In this document: positions 43,116 through 54,164 of the stretch, piece by piece
Layout of the letters: every line of letters begins with the position of its first letter
How positions within the stretch are numbered: the first letter of the stretch is position 1
Assembly (NCBI RefSeq): GCF_030272615.1
Contig: NC_081406.1
Location: 260,825,386-260,889,385, forward strand
Source: Cryptomeria japonica
Lineage: Eukaryota > Streptophyta > Pinopsida > Cupressales > Cupressaceae
Direction of reading: 5' to 3'
Length of the DNA stretch: 64,000 nt
Position numbers and translations under genes: made by a program
Notes under the pieces: generated by a model
What the model was told of the DNA's origin: nothing
The model's database searches: none
Seen by the model: the letters and a program-made list of their open reading frames with translations, nothing else

Positions 43116-44943
43116 GTTGTGATCATGAAGAGCTCTTCATCTAGAAAGTTTGAAACAAGAGGATGGTCACCTACAAGGGGTGCATCAGCCAATTGATCTG
43201 CAATAGCTTTCCCCTTGATAGCCTTACGGTCCACATACTCTATATCAAATTCCCTCAAGATCATAACCCATTTGGCCAAGCGGCCTGTCAATGTTGCCTT
43301 GCTAAGTAGGTATTTGAGTCGATCGATTTTGGTGATGAGTTGTACCTTTTGTGTTAACATATAGTGCCTCAATTTGGTAGTTGCTAAGATAACTGCTAGG
43401 CAAGCTCACTCAATAGGTGTGTAATTGAGTTCATAGCCTACTATAAAGCGGAAAATCGCGATCGAACCCTAGTTGCTCTCCCCTCTTCCAACTCTGAGGA
43501 GAGAGAAGGGAGGTCGCTAGGGTTGATGGTTTTCACTTAAGGGAGAGACTTTACATTCAAAAGAGGGGTTGAAACCCACAAGATCCAATCCCACACAAAT
43601 GCAAGATTGGATGCTAAATGCGTTTCAAGGGTTAAGACAGGAAGGCTACCCTCTTTTGTAAAGAATGTTGATAGAATGATTAAAGCTAGGAATGCATAGA
43701 AAGTGACAAAGATTCGCTTATAAACTGAGATAGGAATATAGGATGAAGCTGCGGACCTGGAATTAGCAGTAAAATGTCGATACGGCGTTGTCCTGCAAAT
43801 TTGAGCAAAAGTTGTCGGGACGATGGCGCTCGAGCGCCACGGTCCTCCGAAAAATCCGCGAAACGAAGGGGGATCTGTTCGTCTCTGCACAAGGATTCCA
43901 GATCTTCAATTTCAGCCGCGTACCTGCAACCTACACACAGAAAAGCGAAGATGATTGGGGGGTTAGGGATTAGAGGTTTGCCTTTAGGTCAAACCCCGGT
44001 TTTGGAATTAACCAAGTAATGAGAAATGCTGTAAATGTAAATGTCTGTAATGTAAAACAAGTACTAATACCTTGTTGTAAGGATGTTTGTATCCTTATGT
44101 GCGAAGGTATAGATGTTGTTGTTTGTTGTATGTTGTAGTAGCATGTAGTAGTATGTGATCTCCTCTTCAATGGTTGAATCCTTGTCTTAAATGCAACACT
44201 TAGCCTTGAATGGAGACTTGGAATGATCAATTGCTTGAATGCTTGAATGCTTGAATGTTTGAGTATAGTTTCCATGCCTTTTCCGTCATATTCTCACTTA
44301 CTTAATGAGAGAGGAAAATGTAGTTTATATACTTGTCATTTAGGGCTGATAGACTGATTTTCCCGACCTTAGGCCGACCAGGAAAGTTAATTTTCCAATT
44401 TGCAAACAAAAAGACCCGAGACCCCTTAGGAGACCGGGCCCAAAATAGGACCCAAGGACCAGGGCGCTAGGCGCCATGGTCCTGGGGGACCAGGGCACTG
44501 GGCGCTCTGGTCCCACCTCCCGGGACAGCAGGGTGCAAGGACGTTCAGGCCAGGGTGCTTGAAAAATGCAGTTTTTAGTGTCATAATCAGGTTTCGGGGT
44601 CTCCATTCAAGTTGCGTGTTGCGTCGCCATCGTGAAGACCGAAATGCAGTCGAAATTGCAAGTGTCGCAATTTTAGGACGCTACACCTACCAATGTGCAA
44701 GAGATATAGTATACAACACATTCTTTGCCTTCTGCATTGTGTTGTGCCAGCAGTACTCCTAATGTCATATTTGTAGCTGAAATATATAGCAATAGAGGTT
44801 ACTAGGAGTGGTATCAGCAAGGGTGTATGCATTAGGTAGTCCTTAAGCATTTGAAATTCTTGCTGGCACTTTGTATCCCATTGAAAGTGGATATTCTTGT
44901 GTAACATATGCGTGAAGGGGTGACTTATCAGCCAAATGCGCAA
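43116..44943 (-). pseudogene. Tat RT-linked RNase H, split by a solo LTR
   Basis: The first half (44943-44691) reads through the RT connection with His-Phe-x-Trp and Cys-Gln-x-Glu-Phe, then Tyr-Ile-Ser-like segments in shifted frames. The second half resumes at 43436 with Gly-Tyr-Glu-Leu-Asn-Tyr-Thr-Pro-Ile-Glu and continues (43372 on) Lys-Leu-Arg-His-Tyr-Met and Leu-Ser-Lys-Ala-Thr-Leu-Thr-Gly-Arg. Between them lies a 1244-bp insertion with CCTAC duplications. This RNase H would remove the RNA strand during reverse transcription. The insertion, a TGA-type stop and frameshifts disable it. Confidence 0.75.
43442..44685 (-). mobile_element. Solo LTR of another gypsy-type element inside Tat RNase H
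   Basis: Direct duplications CCTAC at 43437-43441 and 44686-44690 flank a 1244-bp segment absent from normal pol. On the minus strand it starts TGTAGCGTCCTAAAATTGCG and ends CCGCTTTATA. It contains a TATATAAAC box (minus, about 44321-44331), as an LTR should. No internal region is present, so recombination between two LTRs has probably removed it. It holds GC-rich palindromes: GGCGCTCGAGCGCC at 43825-43838 and GGCGCTAGGCGCC-like sequence near 44463. Confidence 0.7.
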
Positions 44944-45739
44944 TGAATCTCTGAATTGATTGTAGTCGCCCTTGTAGTGTCCTTAACTGATTGATGTTCT
45001 TTGGAGGTGGCATGTCCATGATTGATTTGACTTTCACCAGATCTATTTCAATGCCCTTGCTTGAGATAATGTATCCTAAGAGCTTCCTTGAGGTTACTGC
45101 AAAGACACATTTCTTAGGATTGAGACGGACATGATATTGCTCTAATTTGTCAAAGATTTTACCCAGTATTTCCAGATGACTCTCTCTTGTTAATGATTTA
45201 GCTAGTAAATCATCGACATAATCTTCCATTATGGTGTGCATCATGTCATGAAAGATGGTAGTCATTTCTCTTTGGTAGGTTGCCCCTGCATTCTTTAGAC
45301 CAAACGGCATCACATTCCAACAGTAGGTTCCCCATGGGCATGTGAAAGTAGTTTTATGTTGATCCTCTGGAGCAATATTGATCTGGTTGTACCCGAAAAA
45401 TTCATCCATAAGAGAAAGAATTGCATGACCCATTGTTAGATCGACAATCATGTCGATGTTTGGTAAGGGGAAGTCATCTTTAGGGAAAGCCTTGTTCGAA
45501 TCTCTGAAGTTTGTACAGATACGGATGCCCCCATTAGGTTTGTCAACAGGTACAATATTGGAGATCCAATCTGCATAATCGATTGGTCTAATGAAACCAA
45601 CATCTAAGAGCTTTTTGAGTTCTGCTTTGACTAGAACAGCAATCTGTGGGTGCATTTTTCTGAACTTTTGTTTCACTGGTTTAGCTCCTTTTGCCACAGT
45701 TAGGTGATGCATGACCAAATCAGGATCTAAGCTAGGCAT
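44843..45739 (-). CDS. Tat reverse transcriptase (298-codon open stretch)
   Basis: This long open frame encodes a Ty3/gypsy reverse transcriptase that copies element RNA into cDNA in cytoplasmic particles. Visible are Leu-Leu-Asp-Val-Gly-Phe-Ile-Arg-Pro (about residue 45), Ser-Asn-Ile-Val-Pro-Val-Asp-Lys-Pro-Asn-Gly, Arg-Ile-Cys-Thr-Asn-Phe-Arg-Asp (finger/palm), Met-Pro-Phe-Gly-Leu-Lys-Asn-Ala-Gly-Ala-Thr-Tyr-Gln, and the catalytic Tyr-Val-Asp-Asp-Leu near residue 168, followed by the Leu-Gly-Tyr-Ile thumb motif. The usual Asp-Gly-Phe-Ser-Gly-Tyr segment here reads Asp-Glu-Phe-Phe-Gly-Tyr. The first Met is internal to pol, so this is a domain fragment. Confidence 0.9.
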   Translation of the reverse strand: MPSLDPDLVMHHLTVAKGAKPVKQKFRKMHPQIAVLVKAELKKLLDVGFIRPIDYADWISNIVPVDKPNGGIRICTNFRDSNKAFPKDDFPLPNIDMIVDLTMGHAILSLMDEFFGYNQINIAPEDQHKTTFTCPWGTYCWNVMPFGLKNAGATYQREMTTIFHDMMHTIMEDYVDDLLAKSLTRESHLEILGKIFDKLEQYHVRLNPKKCVFAVTSRKLLGYIISSKGIEIDLVKVKSIMDMPPPKNINQLRTLQGRLQSIQRFIAHLADKSPLHAYVTQEYPLSMGYKVPARISNA

Positions 45740-45775
45740 GTCTGCATAAGACCATGAGAAGTTGATTTGACGTTG

Positions 45776-46552
45776 CTAGAAGAATTCCACAAATTTTGGT
45801 TGTTCCTCTGGAGTTAGTAGAGATGCCAAATGTATTTGGTGAGGAGTTTCAGGGGTCCCCACATTGAATTCTTTTGTTTCTTCGATTAGGATCATCGATC
45901 TCTCCTGATTCGTACTAGAGGGGAGGATGTCAAACCTTTCATCCTCAGGCACCTCGAAGAGGTTTTCACCTTTGGATACACTCTTTATTTTTACTTTTTT
46001 GGGATCAAACAGTGCCACAGTGTGGTTTTCACTTGAAGATCCATGTTTTATTGTGATTTTTTTGCAGCTGAAAGGTTTGGCATCTGCCCCAAAGTATGTT
46101 GCATTATTAAGTTTGATGGCAAACCCAGATTTGTGATCCCTGCTTGGTATGTGATCCTGTATTTCTAAAAAATCGATGAGCACCTCATCATTTTGGAATT
46201 GATCAAGACATGGGGGATTTGGTTGGTTCCAATCAATGAGTTCAGGGTGGATGATAGGCATGACCTCATCGATTAAGTTGAGTTCAGAGGAGGCGTCAAT
46301 GAGGGTTAATATAGATGAGTGAATTTGATAGATGGTACTCTCCTTGTCATATTTTGGCATAGGATGTGACGTAGGGCCTGTGGGAGTTGCTTCTTGCTCA
46401 CGAACCCAAAAGGTTTTAATCCATGCCTCTCCATAGACTGGGATATCTTTATGAGGTGGGGGAGGTGATGTGTCTTCCTTGTCTGAAGTATTTAGATTCA
46501 CTATATCCCATTCCCACTCATGCGAGTCAGTCTCTAAATCACTCTCTAACAT
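45776..46552 (-). pseudogene. Tat pol region between protease and RT
   Basis: A 258-codon minus-strand frame upstream of RT is acidic and Pro-rich, with Trp-Asp-Ile-Val-Asn-Leu and, near its end, Leu-Leu-Thr-Pro-Glu-Glu-Gln-Pro. It corresponds to the long, poorly conserved linker in Tat pol and has no catalytic motif of its own. A TAG separates it from RT (near 45776). Confidence 0.6.
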
Positions 46553-46564
46553 CTGATTACTGTA

Positions 46565-47077
46565 CTAGTCTGGGATATCTTTGGAAGTGAAAAGTGCATT
46601 TGGATTATGCACTTGTGGAGGTGGGATTGTTGGGGTTATTGATGTTACTGATGGGGTTATCAGTTCTGTTGATGCTGCCGATGGTACTGATGTTGTTGAT
46701 GGAGTTATGGGGGTTATTAATGTTGTGGGTGTTACTGCTACTACTACTGATGGTATTATCAGTCTTGTTGGTGTTGTTGGTGTTGTTGGTGCTACTACTG
46801 CTATTGATGGGATTATTAGTTTTGTTGGTGTAGTTGGTGCTACTATTGCTACTGATGGGATTATCAGTTTTGTTGGTGCAGTTGGTGCTACTGCTACTAC
46901 TGATGGGATTATCAGTTTTGTTGGTATAGTTGGTGTCGTTGGTGTCATAGAGATAATCAAGGGTTTCCTCTTTAGAGTAACTGGTTGATACACGAGTTTG
47001 TTGGATTTGCCTTTGAATCTGAGTTTAGGAAGAGATTCCTTTTGAAAACCTACTCTAGTGTGATCTTTGGGTTTCAA
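46565..47077 (-). pseudogene. Thr/Pro-rich repeat linker of Tat pol
   Basis: The minus-strand frame contains a degenerate repeat of about 16 residues: Pro-Thr-Thr-Pro-Thr-Lys-Leu-Ile-Ile-Pro-Ser-(Val/Ile) preceded by Ala/Val residues, four or more times. The DNA repeat (about 48 bp) lies at 46660-46960. It is probably a flexible spacer that expanded by slippage. Plus-strand frames here are shadows. Confidence 0.6.
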
Positions 47078-47110
47078 CTCAGGTTGTAAGGGCTCGTGTC
47101 ATCCTTGTTT

Positions 47111-47914
47111 TCAATGTTCCAAAGCACTCTGGCCATCATAGCCCATTCTTTGCATGATAGTGAGGCCTTTTCCATATTTATCAGTGGGAAGCTTAGCCTT
47201 TGGTCTTTCTGTGTTGATAGGGTCTTTGTAGATCCATTCTGCCAGGTCCTCATCCATGGTTTCCTCTTCCTGACTTTTTCCAGGGATGAACTGCGCCAAA
47301 GTGCATGTTGGCTTTGTCAATGGTGGTTGAAGCAACTTTTGAGGTTTTCCATGAGTTCTAGGGGATGTGAGTAATTGCCCAACACAAAAGAGTTGGCTAA
47401 GATTATATTCCTCGGGACCTTCCTCAGCCATTTTCTTTTTTAACTTATCTTGCTTTGGTATAGGGGTGATTGAACTAGAAAGAGAGGTTGGACTAACATA
47501 TGATGTGGAAGGGATAGCTTCTCGGTTGTTAGGTACTATGATCTCTGGCTGATGGTTAATATTGTTACAATATGCAAATGGATTTGCATCGCCAAGGATT
47601 GTGATTTCTACACCATTATGGGGAAACTTGATACATTGATGATAGGTAGATGGAACGGCTTGCATGGCATGTATCCAAGGTCTTCCTAACAAGAGATTAT
47701 ATGGTAAAGGAAGGTCTAGAACTTGAAAAATGATGTTCTTCACCACTAGCCCCACTCTGATAGGCAATACAATAGCTCCTTTGGAAGAACACTCTGCATC
47801 ATCATAGGCCTTAATGGTTATCTTTTTGCTGGGATCCACTGATTCTATGGCATAACCCAATGTTGTGACCAACTGCAAGGTGCATATATTCAAGTTGGCT
47901 CCATTGTCAATCAA
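47111..47914 (-). CDS. Tat aspartic protease region
   Basis: The open frame starts inside the protease at Ile-Asp-Asn-Gly-Ala-Asn-Leu-Asn-Ile. The catalytic Asp is followed by Asn-Gly rather than the commoner Ser/Thr-Gly. It continues to Leu-Pro-Tyr-Asn-Leu-Leu-Leu-Gly-Arg-Pro-Trp-Ile-His, the flap/C-terminal signature of gypsy retropepsins, then Val-Pro-Ser-Thr-Tyr-His-Gln-Cys-Ile-Lys-Phe-Pro. The enzyme cuts Gag-Pol into its parts. The true beginning lies upstream across a stop near 47918. Confidence 0.8.
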   Translation of the reverse strand: MIDNGANLNICTLQLVTTLGYAIESVDPSKKITIKAYDDAECSSKGAIVLPIRVGLVVKNIIFQVLDLPLPYNLLLGRPWIHAMQAVPSTYHQCIKFPHNGVEITILGDANPFAYCNNINHQPEIIVPNNREAIPSTSYVSPTSLSSSITPIPKQDKLKKKMAEEGPEEYNLSQLFCVGQLLTSPRTHGKPQKLLQPPLTKPTCTLAQFIPGKSQEEETMDEDLAEWIYKDPINTERPKAKLPTDKYGKGLTIMQRMGYDGQSALEH

Positions 47915-47917
47915 GAC

Positions 47918-49904
47918 TCACTTGATTCTGTGTTGGTTTACAAATCCTTCAATGTGAGGGGATGTGTTATGTGGTTGTTGGAATGAAGCATTGTCACTTT
48001 TAGAAAAAGTGAGGCATGGTGATGACCTGAGACTGCCAACCATGGCTTGAAATTGATCTATGTTGAGGTTGGCGGGAATGACGCTTCTTGAAGAGCTTGA
48101 TCCAAGATTGTTTTGTGTGAGGGGGATAAACACAAAAGCTTTAATATGGAAATGAGTGTGGGCGTTTTATCCAATTGTTCCACAAGATTATATTGCCTGG
48201 GCAGGTGTGTCGTTCCTTGTGGTATTGCTCAAATGGTAATCTTGCTACGACACGTAACAACGTTGCATGCAGGATTTGGATCTTTGATGGTGAGAGTTGC
48301 AACTTGTTCATTAGCATCATAGAGGTGACTCACGGTATAATTATATGCAACTTGTGTATAATTAGATGTAGTATTTGTGTTTCACATGGAGGTGGAAGGA
48401 CACTTTTGATCATGTGATGGAAGTGGATTCTTGAACATTAGATGACCGTCATTGGATGTTTTAGGGTCATGTCCTTTGATTTCAATTTCTCCTTTGTCAA
48501 TGAGATCTTGAACAAGATCTTTCAGTCGATGGCAATTGCTCGTCTTATGCCCTTTTCCCTGGTGGAACTCACAATGTTCATTATCTCTCCACCATGGAGG
48601 TTTGACCTGAGGTTCATAGTTATATGTTTTCGGTAAGGTCACAATATTGGAGGAGACCAATTGACACAATATTGTTTCGATGGGTTCCCCTAAGGGTGTG
48701 TATGTGTGTTTTAGTTTATAGTTTTGTTGTCATTGTCTTGGTTCCTCTTGTGGTGGATTGCGACCTTGATTTTTTGGATGAGTAATGGTGTTGTTTTTAG
48801 GAGGAGGATTTTGCCCCACAAACCTGACCATAGGTTGTGCAATCTTTACTATTCATGCATCCACTACCTGGTCATTGACAACGTTCTTGTTCTTGTTCCA
48901 AAAATTGGGTTTGTCACTATTATAACGTGGACGAGGGCCATCTTTTGGTTCATTGTAGATTTTGATAAGTCCCTTTTTGATAAGGGCTTGTTCACATTTT
49001 AATCCTTGAGTGATCATCTCTTCAAAGGATTTTGTACCCTTCATGTCTAAATGGAATTCCATCTCGTCATTCATGTTGGAAATGAATATTTCCACTAGTA
49101 CTTGTTCAGGCAAATGAAGAGAACGTCTGCTAGATAGTTGCCTCCACCATTGTAGGAAAGCTGAGAACAACTCCCCTGGTTTTTGTTTGGTGTTTCATAT
49201 ATATTCCATGGTAACATCTTGTTCTATACTATGTGAATAATGAGCGATGAATTTTTGAACTAGTTCCTCGAATGTTCTAATGCCACCTGGTAATCGGGAA
49301 AACCATTGCGTGGTTGTGCCTCCCAAACTCTGAGGAAAAAGGTGCATTAGATAGGTGTCCTCATAGGCCACCTCTAAACAAGCTGAGTGAAATTATCTTA
49401 CATGATCTCTAGGGTCTCCTTTGTCCCTATACTTTTCAAAATTAGGTGTTTCAAACCCTCGCAGAAAAGGTGGCATATGCATGTTCCTATCAAAAGGATA
49501 GGGACAAATATCGTTAAGGGACAAATTTTTGTAGGAGGAGGAGGCGGGGGATTCCCTTGATGATTAAGGTCATATCGGAAGTAAGCTCTACCTCTCCCAC
49601 CATTTTTATAGCTATGTTGTTCTGATGTCTGCCATATCTATGCAGTATCAAAGTTAGAGGGTAGTTTAGCACCCTCTTGAGTCAGTCTTAGAAAATGAGC
49701 ATCTGCATTATTTCTCAGGATTTCGTCAAAAATTCTATTGAACTTGGGATTGTGTTGTGCTCTTTCTATATATTCAGGAGTGGGAGTGCTAGGATCTTCA
49801 TCATTTGTGCCTCCTCCAATGGCTTCTTGAAAATCATTGAGGTTTTCTTCCTCCTCATCTTCAATCTCTGGTTGTCAGTTTCTCATTGATCTTGTTTGAG
49901 CCAT
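47918..49904 (-). pseudogene. Tat gag
   Basis: Minus-strand gag starts at ATG 49904-49902 (Met-Ala-Gln-Thr-Arg-Ser-Met) and has a TGA at the tenth codon. The retrotransposon Gag domain follows in broken frames (about 49490-48850): Met-Pro-Pro-Phe-Leu-Arg-Gly-Phe, Tyr-Arg-Asp-Lys-Gly-Asp-Pro, Leu-Phe-Pro-Gln-Ser-Leu and Trp-Phe-Ser-Arg-Leu-Pro. The longest open piece is 49170-48853. The segment 48669-48382 bears a Cys-x2-His-x4-His-x4-Cys-like knuckle (Cys-Glu-Phe-His...Gly-His-Lys-Thr-Ser-Asn-Cys) and Leu-Lys-Asp-Leu-Val-Gln-Asp-Leu-Ile, as in Tat/Athila nucleocapsids. Gag would form the virus-like particle. It is disabled by many stops. Confidence 0.75.
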
Positions 49905-52685
49905 GTTGTTTGAAAGTTTTGAGGTTGATGAAAGTGATTATGAGTTGGTGTTGAAATGTTTAGAAGATGGATCTCTAACATTGAAGGTTGGATGTTACCA
50001 CAGTTCTTTGTGAATTTCTCTTGTGTTTTCAAAAAACTTAGATGTGATAAGGTATAGCAAGGTTTGAGATGTGTTACAAACCAAACTACCTAGCAATGAG
50101 AGGATGCACTCATAAACTAGTTTTAACCTGTGTAGAAATACCTCTTAGGATGATGTATCCTAGATATAGAAACACTCTAAAAGTGATTTGTTGGTTTGAT
50201 TTAAGCAATATTTAAAATAACTTAGGACAAGACCTTTTTATGTTTTGAGAGTTGAATGGTTTTTGTGATGTGTGAAGGTGAAAGTGGATACAATATGAGC
50301 CTCAATAAAAACTTTATGTCACAAAGGGGGTTTCTACTTCTTCCTCTCTCTCAGGAGTTGATGGTTCCCCTCGAGCTACGTTGTAGGTGATATAGATTTT
50401 TGGAAAGAAAGCAGGTTTGATCTTGCCCCCTTTGTTTTTGTGATAATTCTAGGCTCTAAACTGAGTAAACGCTCTATTTTTCAAAGGCTCTTTGTCGAAT
50501 TCATTGGATTTTCCTTGAAGATACAAATGCATATGATGCAAGAAGGCTTTGTGTGAGAGAAAAATTTGTCTATTGATATAGAAAAACTTTCTTCTTTTGA
50601 TAAGAGCTTTTGAACTCAATTGTCTCTTTTTCAATGTAGTCTTTTGATGAAGACTCCCTTTTCTCAAAATGTGAGTGATGGTCATACAAATTGATACTTT
50701 GTTTCAATTGTTGATGTTTGTTTTGTTTACAAATGTTGGATGTAAAATTTATTGGATGAATACTTGGTTTTAAAATTGTTTTGAATTTATTTGACAAGAA
50801 AACACAGCAAGCACACAAGCACAATAATCTTGCCTCAAAAGGCACAATAGTTGTGGGTCTAAATCAACTTGATCATGAACTCTTTGACCCTTTTCAAATG
50901 TTTTGTATGTTTTTTCCAAAAGCCTAAAGTCGACTCAAATTGTTACTGGTCTGACACAAGATGAATACAACTCAAACACACTTTATCCCTAAGGTCATTG
51001 GCCAGTTGTGATATTTTCAGCCCACATCTTGATATTTCTTCAACTTTGGTACTACATACCTTATGAATCTCGCTGTGGCAGGTAAGGATGTGATATACTA
51101 TGTCTTGCGCGAGCATAACACATAGATGATCCCTATGATGGGGGATTCAACACTTTTATCAAGCTACAAGTAGCCTTTCAAAAAGCATTGTTTCTACTCA
51201 AGGAAATATGTATGGTGAGTATCTTGGGAGCAAAACCATCTATGCTCTTGCACTGAACTTTTCACAAATATCCTCAATCAATAGAATGGGTGGGATTCTA
51301 TAATAAAAGGTGTTTAGTAATGTTTGATGTTTTTGGACATAAGTTCATTCTACAGTGACTCACTTAAGAGCCTTGTAACTTGTGGTGGGGCTCATATGTC
51401 CTTTCGGCAAGTTACACTGTGGGAACAACTATATCCAAGGCTATAGCTTTCGCTCTCACCTGATTTCTATAGCGGCTCAAAGGATTTACCACGCAAGGTC
51501 ATTCCCAAGAGTGATGTGTCTCTTGGTAGGCCTCTCTTAAAAATATAAAATTTTGAGCGTTACTAACACTTTTCTCTTGCACCTAGGACCACGAGAGCCA
51601 AGGGAGAGGATAGTGTGTGTTAGAAGTAGGACCACTCTACAGATTTTTGCACAAGTGTGCCAAACACTGAAAACTCTTGTTCTTTTTAACTGATTTATTG
51701 CAATGTGATTTAGATGCTATTGGAGATGTTTCTCCAACAACCATGGTGTTCTTTTTAATCCCTCAAAGCAATATGTTGTCTGACTAGGAAAGTGAAAATC
51801 CTGGTCAACCAAATTGAAGCACATTTTTGCTTGAAGTAAAATCATTGTGTGTAAACAAAAAATGACAAGTTGTTTGTTCTTTTTAACTTGCATAAATGAA
51901 ATGTTGATTGTGATTTTTAGCCTTGCAAGAAATGAATCTTATTTGTTTGTTTTAAGCCCAAAATGAAAATGTGTTCCTAACTTGCAAGAAAACAAAGTTT
52001 GTTTTTTTGAGTTTGTGGTTCTTTTTAACTTGCAAGATGAAGTTCTTTTTAAGCCCCAAACTGAAAATTTGATTGATTTTTATAACCCAAAATGAAAAGT
52101 GAAGTTGTTTTTAATCCAAAAGGGAAAGTGAATTCTTTTTAATCCAACTTTAAAACAAAGTTAGAAAGAAAATTAAAATTCCTAACTTAACTCCTCGAAT
52201 CCTACAAAGAAGTTAGCAACAAAAAAAAACCTGAACATTAAAAACAATTTGTTAGTGAAATGAAGGTCTTGGTGGGCTTCTACAAGCCTAAAATTTTGAT
52301 TTTTCAGTTATATAATATTTTTTTTTTGCTACTCTTTGTTACAATAGCTCTACTTTAATACAAAAGCACTGAAATAATAACAAAAGCGCTAAAAGAATGT
52401 GAAAAGCATTATAAGAGCGACAAATAGAAATAAAATTATGTCGGACAAAGAGCGCAAAAGCGCTAAAACAGTTACAATAGCGCTATTTCAGGAACAATAG
52501 CGCTATAACTCGAACAAAGGCGCTAATTTAAAGGCAATAACACCAGAATGCAAACAAAGGCGCTAAATCGTCAGCTTTAGAAGGCGCTAAAGTGTGTTCA
52601 ATAGCACTAAATCGCAACCTGTGTGTCAATTTCAACAGTTTTCAAAAAAGTTACTATTTTGATTATCAGAAGGTTGTGTGTTCAA
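49905..52685 (-). other. Untranslated leader of the Tat element
   Basis: About 2.8 kb lies between primer site and gag. It has no protein domain; short frames near 50449-50845 are unremarkable. Short TTTTTAA/CTTGCA words repeat around 51650-52250. The part next to the primer site holds the dense GCGCTA cluster. Confidence 0.55.
52370..52615. repeat. Dense GCGCTA motif cluster in the Tat leader
   Basis: GCGCTA occurs at about 52387, 52458, 52481, 52501, 52527, 52561 and 52587 with near variants (AAGCACT, GAGCGAC, AGAGCGCAA, TAGCACTA), often as AAAGGCGCTAA or ATAGCGCTAT. The spacing is 20-70 bp. The core is palindromic (AGCGCT). Confidence 0.75.
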
Positions 52686-52705
52686 TTCACGTCGGGTTCA
52701 CCAAA
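52686..52705 (-). other. Primer binding site of the Tat element
   Basis: TTTGGTGAACCCGACGTGAA on the minus strand directly follows the 5' LTR end GCAGTGCATCA. The primer tRNA is not assigned. Confidence 0.8.
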
Positions 52706-54159
52706 TGATGCACTGCAAAAATGATGTTAGGAACACACAAGACAAACACAGTCAAACGTTAGTGTTAGTAGTATCATTCAAAAACAAAATATGAAGGAAA
52801 CTATAATCCTAAGCATGCATATCAAGAGATATATCAAACACATTAAAGAAAGCATACAAAAATGGAGAAAAGATACAAAACACTCCCAAATGCTCTCAAA
52901 CATGCTCATAGTTGCTCCTCCCTTGTTCCTCTCCTCTCCAAGTTCCACATGAGTGTAGCCCTCAGCTTTTTGCACTACTATGGAAGTCTTATGGAGATTC
53001 AAGATTTATGAAAAATGATTAAAAGACTATGCAAATGCAAGCTAAATATGAGAAACCCTAATTAAGCTATATTGATTTTAACCAAAATAATAATGTAGAT
53101 TATGATTTACTCCTAAAATGCTCTCTCAAAATTAGTATAGATTAGATGCATACAAGATTTCTTGATCTGGATTATGAAGGAATGGGCTCTATTTATAGGA
53201 AAAATAGAGAAATGGATGGTTGAGATTGAGTAATCTCAACAAGGGCCAGGATTGATGGGTTTATGATCCATGTGAAGGCTTTCAACCCAATCCCAGGGTG
53301 ACAAATGTCAACATGAGATGGCTTGAGAGGAGAGGGAAGAAACATTAAATGCTTGAAATGACATGAAGGTTAGCTTGGGAGGTAAGGTTAGGCTTGAGTT
53401 GAATGAATAAAGCCATTATCCAATGAATAATGTCTTTATCCAATGGATAAACTCTTGTGCAAGAGTTAGTGGGGATAACCATGGTCAAAGCAATGAATGC
53501 TTGAAGAGACACATGAGTTAAATGAGGATTGAGTTAGAGGGAAAGTCTCTAACCATGTGGGTGAGTTGAGTTTAACCATTAATGGTTATGTAAGAGCCAT
53601 TAATGGTTTGGAAGACTTTAAGGGTTAACTTGTTGGAGACATAAAGCATTTAATGCTTTTCAAAGACTTTGAGGCTTTGAGAAGTGACTTCAAGTTGCTT
53701 AGGAATGTGACAATATTTAGGAAATGGATTAGGCTAATTAGGAATGGTTTAGAAGAATTTAGAAAGTGGTTAGAAGAGTCTAGAAGGGGATTTAGGATGC
53801 AAGTGGGTTTGGTGGGTGAGGGAAAATAGGATTTTAATTAAAATAAAATTCATTATTTCAACAAAATAGGTGCAACTTGCATTTGTAGGAGAATGCAAGT
53901 GGGGGGATAGTTTAGGGATTTTTAAATAAATATTTATTTATTAATTTTAAGGAGGAAAGGGGTTAAATTAAATAAATATGTTTTATTCATTTAATTGATT
54001 TAGAGTGTGGCTTAATGAATTAATTTATTTAATTAATAGGAGAAGGGGTTGAGGATGAATTAATTAAATATTAATTTAATTAACTGATGACTAATGGTTA
54101 AATAATCAAATAAATACTAAATATTTATTTAATTAAGTGGACAGATTTATGTGACTACA
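52706..54159 (-). repeat. 5' LTR of the Tat element
   Basis: It is 1454 bp, colinear with 34139-35607 and differing by scattered substitutions and a few small indels. The TATA box (minus) lies at about 53184-53200 (CCTATAAATAGAGCCC). Confidence 0.9.
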
Positions 54160-54164
54160 ATGAC

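Larger units (their letters stand above)
34139..54159 (-). mobile_element. Ty3/gypsy Tat-lineage retrotransposon, 20.0 kb, minus strand
   Basis: Direct LTRs at 34139-35607 (3') and 52706-54159 (5') and a perfect ATGAC target duplication (34134-34138, 54160-54164) define the element; removal of one copy restores the copia gag frame across the site. Primer site, gag, protease, RT, RNase H, a second RNase H, integrase and polypurine tract follow in order on the minus strand. The second, archaeal-type RNase H is the mark of the Tat lineage. The 3' internal region of about 5.7 kb carries an antisense PMD frame. The two LTRs look much more alike than the copia LTRs, consistent with later insertion. 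Confidence 0.9.

Noticed and set aside
46581-46988. Plus-strand Gly/Val/Thr-rich and Leu-rich frames
   Set aside because: Shadows of the 48-bp coding repeat of Tat pol on the minus strand.
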